The notes under the pieces: model-generated
Seen by the model: the letters and a program-made list of their open reading frames with translations, nothing else
Databases searched by the model: none
What the model was told of the DNA's origin: nothing
In this document: in pieces, positions 1 to 5,448 of the stretch
Numbering within the stretch: position 1 is the first letter of the stretch
Layout: the number at the start of each line of letters is the position of its first letter
Position numbers and translations under genes: made by a program
Source of the DNA: Acidobacteriota bacterium
Lineage (GTDB): Bacteria; Acidobacteriota; Terriglobia; Terriglobales; Acidobacteriaceae
Length of the DNA: 9,615 nt
NCBI GenBank assembly: GCA_028873155.1
Contig: JAGWML010000112.1
Location: forward strand, 1 to 9,615
Reading direction: 5' to 3'

Positions 1-95
1 CCAGCCGCATTGACCCACAGCTAAACTGTTCTATTGAAAGCCATTAGACCGAGCGCGACTTTTGCAGTCTATTTCGCGTTCAGACGATAGAATGG
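1..95. other. Upstream region of the ABC ATPase; weak -10-like box only
   Basis: No gene can be supported in these bases. A TAGAAT hexamer (88-93) resembles a -10 box and would put transcription start near base 100, a few bases before the ATG at 105. The only TTG-containing -35 candidate nearby (TTGCAG, 62-67) is 20 bp away, which is too far. The ATPase may therefore have its own promoter and a very short leader, but co-transcription from the left cannot be excluded. Confidence 0.25.
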
Positions 96-104
96 GTGTA
101 TCGA

Positions 105-875
105 ATGAAACAGGCCCCTTCAGCGGCTGCCAGTCCGGTTTCCCGCACCCCGCGGAACAAGGAATCACGCGCGTCGGAAGGGACGGCAATCATTCAGGTG
201 CGCGGACTGGAAAAGACCTACTCCACTGCGCGCGGCAGTCTCACGCTCTTTCACGGACTTGACTTTGATGTGTATCCCGGCGAGCTGGTGGCCATCGTGG
301 GCCAGTCCGGCGCGGGAAAGAGCACGCTTTTGCACATTCTGGGCGCACTTGATACCCCCACGGCGGGGACGGTACACTGCGCCTCAACCAATACGGCCGA
401 GTTGACCCAGCGGCAGGCGGCAACCTTTCGCAACAGCACCATCGGCTACGTGTGGCAGTTTCATTATTTGCTGCCGGAGTTCACGGCACTGGAAAACGTT
501 GCAATGCCACTGCTGGCCCGCGGGCAAGACCGTCGCGCAGCCTTGGCTGAAGCATCTAAATGGATGCGGGAGGTGGGTCTGGAAGATCGAAGCGAACATC
601 GGCCGGGCGAACTCTCCGGCGGCGAACAGCAGCGCATCGCGCTGGCCCGTGCGCTGGTTGGCGGGCCCAGGCTCTTGCTGGCGGACGAGCCGACCGGCGA
701 CCTGGATGAAACCACGGCCGGGCGGGTCTTCGATCTTCTCGAGCGGTTGCACGTCACGCATGGGCTCACTTCGATCATCGTGACGCACAATCTGGAACTG
801 GCCGCGCGTTGTGCGCGAACTCTTCGCCTGGAGCACGGGCGCCTGGCCCCTTGGAAGACTGCTTCCCAGGGTTAA
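105..875 (+). CDS. lolD: ABC transporter ATP-binding protein, LolD family (lipoprotein release)
   Basis: This is the cytoplasmic ATPase of a MacB/LolD-type ABC transporter, about 256 residues. In LolCDE it drives detachment of lipoproteins from the inner membrane. Numbered from the ATG at 105, it shows Walker A GQSGAGKST (66-74), the Q-loop Gln118 followed by FHYLLPEFTALENV (119-132; this stretch is very LolD-like), the signature LSGGE (170-174), Walker B LLLADE (190-195), D-loop GDLD (198-201) and the H-loop His228. About 28 poorly conserved residues precede the domain. A GTG at 96 in the same frame is an equally possible start, and neither start has a clear Shine-Dalgarno sequence. No permease gene lies in the window; lolC/lolE would have to be to the left or elsewhere. 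The ABC ATPase call is firm. The choice of LolD over another MacB-like exporter rests on the Q-loop region. Confidence 0.9.
   Translation: MKQAPSAAASPVSRTPRNKESRASEGTAIIQVRGLEKTYSTARGSLTLFHGLDFDVYPGELVAIVGQSGAGKSTLLHILGALDTPTAGTVHCASTNTAELTQRQAATFRNSTIGYVWQFHYLLPEFTALENVAMPLLARGQDRRAALAEASKWMREVGLEDRSEHRPGELSGGEQQRIALARALVGGPRLLLADEPTGDLDETTAGRVFDLLERLHVTHGLTSIIVTHNLELAARCARTLRLEHGRLAPWKTASQG
848..871 (+). terminator. Hairpin at the 3' end of lolD without a T-run
   Basis: CCCTTGGAAG (848-857) pairs with CTTCCCAGGG (862-871) around the loop ACTG. This gives a 10-bp stem with one G-T wobble. It ends one base before the TAA stop of the ATPase gene. No T-tract follows, so it is not a textbook intrinsic terminator. 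It could slow RNA polymerase, protect the 3' end, or be chance pairing in coding DNA. Confidence 0.35.
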
Positions 876-1199
876 ACGCAGTTTCGGAATGGAGTACGAA
901 AGTGCACCATTTCGGATGGTTTTTGAGTCTGATGAAGTAACGGGTCTGGGAAACTGGAGCGCAAGTTCCATTCAGGCCGGCGAGCGGAGGGTGGGGTCTC
1001 TGGTTGTTTCGTTCAACCGGGGGGCGAAGCGGAAAAACAACCGCAACCATCCATAAGGGCTGTTCGGAGCAGGCACGGCATTTCCATCAAGGCCTCCGGC
1101 GGCGACAGTGAGAAGAAGGGCGTGAGCGGGTTGGGCTGAGGCCGGCAAGGCACCGGACAGCTACTCCCACCGATAGCCTGAAGGCAAAGGGAGAACATC
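876..1199 (+). other. 324-bp spacer and leader upstream of clpC
   Basis: No convincing gene lies here. One frame is open from ATG 889 to TAA 1056 (55 codons) with no Shine-Dalgarno and little third-position GC, so I do not call it. The stretch holds a perfect 8-bp inverted repeat, GGTTGTTT (1002-1009) and AAACAACC (1035-1042). A possible hairpin has GCTG 1135-1138 pairing with CAGC 1158-1161, and CCGG 1142-1145 with CCGG 1153-1156. A hairpin over the clpC ribosome binding site follows. I found no sigma-70 promoter, CIRCE element (TTAGCACTC-N9-GAGTGCTAA) or CtsR-type box. Its length and structure suggest that clpC has its own promoter and a structured 5' leader. Confidence 0.5.
1164..1193 (+). 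promoter_or_regulatory. clpC ribosome binding site inside a possible hairpin
   Basis: The strong Shine-Dalgarno AGGGAG (1188-1193) sits 6 bases before the ATG at 1200 and fixes the clpC start. CTCCC at 1164-1168 is perfectly complementary to GGGAG at 1189-1193. The enclosed segment holds a small GCC-TGAA-GGC hairpin (1176-1185). Paired this way, the binding site would be hidden, as in RNA thermometers or translational attenuators. The outer stem is only 5 bp with an asymmetric internal loop, so its stability is uncertain. Confidence 0.4.
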
Positions 1200-3665
1200 A
1201 TGTTCGAACGCTATACGGAGAAGGCACGGCGCGTGATCTTCTTTGCGCGGTATGAGGCCAGCCAGTTCGGGTCGCCCTATATCGAGACTGAGCACCTGCT
1301 GCTTGGCCTGTTGCGCGAGGACAAGGCGTTAACCAACCGTTTCTTACGCTCGCATGCCTCGGTTGAGTCCATCCGCAAGCAAATTGAGGCCCACACAACG
1401 ATTCGCGAAAAGGTTTCGACTTCGGTCGATCTACCCCTGTCGAATGAGTGCAAGCGCGTTTTGGCCTACGCCGCGGAAGAAGCTGAGCGTCTGGGCCACA
1501 AGCACATCGGCACCGAGCATCTTTTGCTGGGTCTGCTGCGAGAAGAGAAGTGCTTTGCCGCGGAGATTCTGCAGGAGCGCGGCCTCAAGCTCGCCCAGAT
1601 TCGCGACGAGCTGACCCGGGTGACGCAGGAAAAAGCGCCGCAGCAGCAGCGCCAGCGCGAGTCCAGCCTGCTGGCAGAGTTCAGCCGCGACCTCACACAG
1701 GCCGCGATGGATGGACAGCTCGATCCGCTCGTCGGACGCGACGGCGAATTGGAGCGTGTCGTGCAGATTCTCTGCCGCCGCACAAAGAACAACCCAGTGC
1801 TGATTGGCGAGCCTGGCGTCGGCAAGACGGCCATCGTCGAGGGCTTGGCGCAGCGTATTGCCGATGGCGAGGTGCCGACTTTCCTTGCGGACAAGCGCGT
1901 GCTGGCGCTGGATTTGTCGCTGATTGTGGCTGGCACCAAGTACCGCGGCCAGTTTGAGGAGCGGTTGAAGACCATCATGAAAGAGCTGATGGAAAATCAA
2001 AACTCCATCATCTTTATCGATGAGCTGCACACACTGGTTGGAGCGGGATCGGCGGAGGGTTCGCTCGACGCGGCCAACATTCTAAAGCCGGCGTTGTCGC
2101 GTGGCGAGATTCAGTGCATCGGCGCCACGACACCGGCCGAATATCGCAAGTCGATCGAGAAGGACCGTTCGCTCGAACGCCGCTTCCAGGCAGTCAAGGT
2201 GCCGCCGCCCAACGAAGCGGACGCCATCAAGATCATCAACGGCATCAAGGACCGCTATGAGAAGTTTCATGCGGTGAGCTATACCGACGACGCGATTGAG
2301 TTTGCTGTTTCGCACTCGAATCGCTACATCCCGGATCGCTTTCTGCCCGACAAGGCAATTGACTTGATCGACGAGGCGGGCGCGCGAGTGAAGCTGCGCC
2401 AGACTTCGCTGCCCGATGAGATTACCGAGGTGCAGAAGCGCATCAAGTTCATTGTGCATCGCATGGATTCGGCGATTGCGAATCACGAATTTGAGAAGGC
2501 GCGCTTCTACTCCGACGAGGAACGCAAAGAGCGCGAAAATCTGAGGGCCCTGCGCGACAAGTATCATCTCGACGACTCCGCCGCGGGCATTGTGGGCCGC
2601 GAGGATATTGAAGACGTCGTCTCGCGGTGGACGGGAGTGCCTGTCACCAGCATCAAGGAAGAAGAGACGCAGAAACTGCTGCGCGTGGAAGAAGAACTGC
2701 ACAAGCGCGTCATCTCGCAGGACAAGGCGATCAGCGCGCTGGCTCGTGCCATTCGCCGCTCGCGCGCCGGGCTCAAGTCGCCCAACCGCCCCATCGGCAG
2801 CTTCCTGTTCCTGGGACCGACGGGCGTGGGCAAAACGGAGATGGCCCGCACGCTGGCGCAATTCCTCTTCGGTTCGGACAAGGCGCTTATCCGTTTCGAT
2901 ATGTCGGAGTTCATGGAGAAGCACTCGGTTTCGAAGCTGATTGGCTCTCCTCCGGGGTATGTGGGCTACGAGGAGGGCGGTCAGTTGACCGAACGCGTGA
3001 AGCGGTCGCCGTACTCTGTCGTTCTGCTCGACGAAATCGAAAAGGCGCACCCTGATGTCTTCAACCTGCTGCTGCAGGTCTTTGAAGACGGTCAGTTGAC
3101 GGATGGACTGGGCAATACGGTGGACTTCAAGAACACCATCCTCATCATGACCTCGAACATCGGCGCGCGGCACCTGCAAAAGAAGCAGGGCCTCGGCTTC
3201 CAGAGCGAGCGCGAAGATCTGGTCACGGAGAAGGTCGAGGAACTGGTGAAGAACGAGGTGAAGAAGACCTTCAACCCCGAATTCCTGAACCGCCTCGATG
3301 AGATTATCCTCTTCCAGTCGCTGTCGGACGGTGACTTGCTGCAGATCGTCGAGCTGCTCGTACAGCTGCTCAACGCAAATCTTGCGCAGAAGGCGATCAC
3401 GATTTCGGTGACCGAGGATGCAAAGAAGTGGATCCTCGAAAAGACATTGGTCGATCGCAGCTATGGGGCGCGTCCGTTGCGCCGCGCACTGCAGCGCTAT
3501 GTCGAAGACCCGTTGTCGGAGGCGCTGATTGCCGGGCAGATTACCGCGCGGCCTGCCTTCCTTGAAGTCTATCTAGACAACAACCAGCTCTTCTATCGCC
3601 CGGTATCAAACGATGACTCCGGCAGCGATGAGAAGGCGGCGGGCATCCTGCTCTACAGCAACTAA
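1200..3665 (+). CDS. clpC: ATP-dependent Clp protease ATP-binding subunit ClpC
   Basis: ClpC is a cytoplasmic Hsp100 unfoldase that forms a hexamer, unfolds substrates and feeds them to the ClpP peptidase. The 821-residue length is normal for the family. Two Clp_N repeats cover about residues 1-145. The first AAA+ module has Walker A GEPGVGKT (203-210) and Walker B IIFIDE (270-275). A UVR-type middle segment (about 420-455, with HEFEKARFYSDEE) separates ClpC from ClpA and ClpB. The second AAA+ module has GPTGVGKT (539-546) and LLDE (609-612). The LGF loop at 665-667 matches the ClpP-docking tripeptide. A good Shine-Dalgarno supports the ATG. No ctsR, mcsA or mcsB gene lies next to it, unlike in Firmicutes, so adaptor use and control probably differ. 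A strong terminator begins 16 bp after the stop codon. Confidence 0.97.
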   Translation: MFERYTEKARRVIFFARYEASQFGSPYIETEHLLLGLLREDKALTNRFLRSHASVESIRKQIEAHTTIREKVSTSVDLPLSNECKRVLAYAAEEAERLGHKHIGTEHLLLGLLREEKCFAAEILQERGLKLAQIRDELTRVTQEKAPQQQRQRESSLLAEFSRDLTQAAMDGQLDPLVGRDGELERVVQILCRRTKNNPVLIGEPGVGKTAIVEGLAQRIADGEVPTFLADKRVLALDLSLIVAGTKYRGQFEERLKTIMKELMENQNSIIFIDELHTLVGAGSAEGSLDAANILKPALSRGEIQCIGATTPAEYRKSIEKDRSLERRFQAVKVPPPNEADAIKIINGIKDRYEKFHAVSYTDDAIEFAVSHSNRYIPDRFLPDKAIDLIDEAGARVKLRQTSLPDEITEVQKRIKFIVHRMDSAIANHEFEKARFYSDEERKERENLRALRDKYHLDDSAAGIVGREDIEDVVSRWTGVPVTSIKEEETQKLLRVEEELHKRVISQDKAISALARAIRRSRAGLKSPNRPIGSFLFLGPTGVGKTEMARTLAQFLFGSDKALIRFDMSEFMEKHSVSKLIGSPPGYVGYEEGGQLTERVKRSPYSVVLLDEIEKAHPDVFNLLLQVFEDGQLTDGLGNTVDFKNTILIMTSNIGARHLQKKQGLGFQSEREDLVTEKVEELVKNEVKKTFNPEFLNRLDEIILFQSLSDGDLLQIVELLVQLLNANLAQKAITISVTEDAKKWILEKTLVDRSYGARPLRRALQRYVEDPLSEALIAGQITARPAFLEVYLDNNQLFYRPVSNDDSGSDEKAAGILLYSN

Positions 3666-3681
3666 ACGGGTCCAGGCCAGG

Positions 3682-3709
3682 AAAAGCCCCCGGTTCGCCG
3701 GGGGCTTTT
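3682..3709. terminator. Strong bidirectional intrinsic terminator
   Basis: This is a perfect 12-bp palindrome. AAAAGCCCCCGG (3682-3693) and CCGGGGGCTTTT (3698-3709) enclose a TTCG loop. The stem is GC-rich and both strands end in a run of four T. It lies 16 bp after the clpC stop on the + strand and 13 bp after the stop of the small - strand gene at 3723. It can therefore end both converging transcripts. Confidence 0.93.
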
Positions 3710-3722
3710 CTTGTGCGCCCAC

Positions 3723-3851
3723 TTACGACTCTTTCCGTTCCGGGGCTGCTGGGTCAAGACGGCCGCGGTCAAGCCGATCCTCGCGTTCTCGTTGCTCTTC
3801 CTGTTTGCGGCGCCATTCCTGTTCTTCGCGTTCTTCGCGTCCATCTGCCAT
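3723..3851 (-). CDS. Small, highly charged helical protein, 42 residues, unknown function
   Basis: No known family is recognised. The frame runs from ATG (3851-3849) to TAA (3725-3723) and encodes 42 residues beginning MADGREEREEQEW. AAGGAG (3862-3857) lies 5 bases before the ATG and is one of the best Shine-Dalgarno sequences in the window. About 27 of the 42 residues are charged (11 Glu, 4 Asp, 10 Arg, 2 Lys). Residues 5-29 look like one long amphipathic or single alpha-helix with alternating acidic and basic blocks. There is no Cys, signal peptide or membrane segment. A 9-bp tandem repeat in the DNA (TTCTTCGCG, 3822-3839) encodes the REE-REE part. The gene starts 41 bp after the purU stop and ends 13 bp before a terminator, as expected for the last cistron of that operon. 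The low-complexity composition leaves some doubt. Confidence 0.6.
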   Translation of the reverse strand: MADGREEREEQEWRRKQEEQREREDRLDRGRLDPAAPERKES

Positions 3852-3856
3852 TCCCG

Positions 3857-3862
3857 CTCCTT
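3857..3862 (-). promoter_or_regulatory. Ribosome binding site of the 42-residue gene
   Basis: Read on the - strand this is AAGGAG, with 5 bases to the ATG at 3851. It is the main argument that this small frame is translated and not just spacer between purU and the terminator. Confidence 0.6.
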
Positions 3863-3892
3863 GGGTCGTTGAAATGGTACCTCGCAGTCTTC

Positions 3893-4756
3893 CTAATCGA
3901 AGACGACTGTCTTGTTGCCATAGCAGAGGATGCGCCGGTCGAGGTGCCAGCGGACAGCACGGGCCAGGACGACTCGCTCAAGATCGCGTCCGCGCGCGAC
4001 GAGGTCTTCCACCTGATCGCGATGCGAGATGCGCGCGACGTCCTGCTCGATGATGGGGCCGTCGTCCAGCACCTCCGTGACGTAGTGGCTGGTCGCTCCG
4101 ATGAGCTTGACGCCGCGGTTGTGCGCCGCATGATACGGTCGCGCGCCGGTGAAGGCGGGCAGGAAGGAGTGATGCACGTTGATGATGGCTGCCGGAAAGC
4201 GCGCGACAAACTCCGGCGAAAGAATCTGCATGTAACGCGCCAGCACGACAAGGTCGATCTTGTGCCGCGCGAGCAGTCCGAGCTGGCGGGCTTCGGCTTC
4301 GGTGCGGGTCGCGGCCGTGACTGTCACATGCTCAAAGGGGATGCCGTAGAAGGAAGCCAGCGGCTCGACTTCGCGATGGTTGGAGATGATGACGGGAATC
4401 TCGCATGCCAGCTCATCTGTATGCCATCGGTGCAGCAGGTCGGCCATACAGTGGAGGTATTGCGAGCAGAAGAGCGCGACGCGCTGGCGTTGGACCGCGG
4501 AGACGAGATTCCACCGCATGGAAAGCTCTTCCGCCAGCGGCGCAAAGGCCTGTTGAAAGCCTGTGAGGTCGAACGGCTGCCCATCGTGCCCATTGAGGGC
4601 GAACTCGACGCGCATGAAGAACAGACCGAGCTCATGGTCCTGGTGCTGGTCGGCGTGGAGGATGTTGGCTCCGCGCTCGTAGAGGAGCGAGGCCACACGG
4701 GCAACGAGTCCCTTGCGGTCAGGACAATCAATCAGCAAGACGGCAGTTTCTTTCAT
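3893..4756 (-). CDS. purU: Formyltetrahydrofolate deformylase
   Basis: PurU hydrolyses 10-formyltetrahydrofolate to tetrahydrofolate and formate in the cytoplasm. It balances the one-carbon pool and can supply formate for PurT-dependent purine synthesis. The protein has 287 residues, close to the usual 280-290. An N-terminal ACT domain (about 4-85, starting TAVLLIDCPDRKGLVARV) is followed by a formyltransferase-fold domain (about 90-287). Catalytic motifs are visible: Asn126 in VIISNH (122-127), His195/196 in INVHHSFLPAF (192-202), and Asp231 in TEVLDDGPIIEQD (227-239). These match the Asn-His-Asp set of the family. I chose the ATG at 4756 because the ACT domain starts right after it. The frame stays open further upstream, but that part has no family character. 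The Shine-Dalgarno is weak (TGGAA). It follows the receiver-like gene by 64 bp on the same strand, so co-transcription is likely. Confidence 0.95.
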   Translation of the reverse strand: MKETAVLLIDCPDRKGLVARVASLLYERGANILHADQHQDHELGLFFMRVEFALNGHDGQPFDLTGFQQAFAPLAEELSMRWNLVSAVQRQRVALFCSQYLHCMADLLHRWHTDELACEIPVIISNHREVEPLASFYGIPFEHVTVTAATRTEAEARQLGLLARHKIDLVVLARYMQILSPEFVARFPAAIINVHHSFLPAFTGARPYHAAHNRGVKLIGATSHYVTEVLDDGPIIEQDVARISHRDQVEDLVARGRDLERVVLARAVRWHLDRRILCYGNKTVVFD

Positions 4757-4820
4757 GCAATTCCAGAGTAAGGCATCGCGTGGCAGGTGGGGGGCGCGAG
4801 GATGCGCGGGGTCAGAGGAG

Positions 4821-5330
4821 CTAAGCGCGCCCTTCGTGAGTATGAATCGGCGCCTTGAGCTGCTCGCACAGGGCACTCGCAAGGTTGGCAACGACGCGCA
4901 CGCGGTCGGCCGCCGGGGCGGACAGGTCCGCTGCGAGCGCGAGCTGCGATTGCAGCAGAAGGCCAGCGACCGTGGCCTTGAGTTCGGTCTCGATGGCGGC
5001 CGCAGCGGCACGGCGCGCCAGAGCCTGTTCGCGCTCACGGCGGTTCAGGGCGGCTCGGACCTCGCGGACGATGCGCGCAGCGCCGGCAAGTGCGAAGTTG
5101 ATCTGAATGGGAATCGCCAGCCCGGACCGTTCCCAGATCGACTGAGCGGCGGCCGGGTCACACTCGGCGAGCGTTTCATCGACGATCACCGCTACATACT
5201 CGGCGCGGCGCAGTGCGGCAAGTGCCATCTTGCGCCCCTCTGCGACTTCCACTTTGCGGCCAAGTTGCGCTGCGACCACTTCCGCGCAGTTGCGCGCGCC
5301 TTCAATCCCCGTCACCATCAAAATACTCAT
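4821..5330 (-). CDS. Receiver-like (degenerate CheY-fold) protein with helical tail
   Basis: The protein has 169 residues and no confident family name. Residues 2-98 alternate strands and helices as in a response-regulator receiver: ILMVTG, an amphipathic helix, KVEV, a helix, VAVIVDETL, a helix, IPIQINFA, then the helix ARIVREVRAALNRR. Asp51 in VIVDETL lies where the phosphoacceptor belongs. The acidic pair expected after strand 1 is absent (VTGIEG), and no switch Thr/Ser or Lys is seen near strands 4 and 5, so it is a pseudo-receiver at best. Residues 99-158 are predicted helical (ELKATVAGLLLQSQLAL, then VRVVANLASALCEQL). They loosely resemble a two-helix dimerisation domain lacking His. 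The start is secured by AAAGGAG 7 bases upstream. It lies 118 bp after the sigma-54 activator and 64 bp before purU on the same strand. I infer a partner or modulator in that signalling pathway. Confidence 0.82.
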   Translation of the reverse strand: MSILMVTGIEGARNCAEVVAAQLGRKVEVAEGRKMALAALRRAEYVAVIVDETLAECDPAAAQSIWERSGLAIPIQINFALAGAARIVREVRAALNRREREQALARRAAAAAIETELKATVAGLLLQSQLALAADLSAPAADRVRVVANLASALCEQLKAPIHTHEGRA

Positions 5331-5337
5331 GACTATG

Positions 5338-5344
5338 CTCCTTT
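5338..5344 (-). promoter_or_regulatory. Ribosome binding site fixing the receiver-like gene start
   Basis: AAAGGAG on the - strand, 7 bases before the ATG at 5330. It selects this start over the longer open frame that would run back to 5522 into the activator gene. Confidence 0.85.
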
Positions 5345-5368
5345 GCCGGCACGCCACTGGCTGCCGGT
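5345..5368 (-). repeat. Intercistronic hairpin next to a ribosome binding site
   Basis: CCGGCA (5346-5351) and TGCCGG (5362-5367) pair perfectly. GCC (5353-5355) and GGC (5359-5361) extend the stem past one bulged base, leaving a 3-base loop. The hairpin directly abuts the AAAGGAG of the receiver-like gene, in the 118-bp gap after the activator gene. It could set relative expression or mRNA stability. No T-run follows, so it is probably not a full terminator. Confidence 0.45.
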
Positions 5369-5448
5369 TTGTCCTGGAAATCGCAATGGAAAGACACAAG
5401 CAGGTCTGAGATCCGGCTTGCAGCGGAACGACGCCCCGTCCGTGTTCG

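Noticed and set aside
1060..1199. Known riboswitch or T-box in the clpC leader
   Set aside because: I looked for cobalamin, c-di-GMP, fluoride, moco and T-box consensus motifs and found none. Only short local hairpins are present.
2082..3179. 365-codon open frame on the - strand
   Set aside because: It lies entirely antisense to clpC, whose domains are unmistakable, and shows no family motif. It is a by-product of GC-rich codons.
3662..3844. 60-codon - strand frame overlapping the small gene in another phase
   Set aside because: It reads through the terminator and has no Shine-Dalgarno. The 42-codon frame explains the region better.
3713..4771. 352-codon open frame on the + strand
   Set aside because: It mirrors purU on the opposite strand. 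PurU has full catalytic motifs, while this frame has none.
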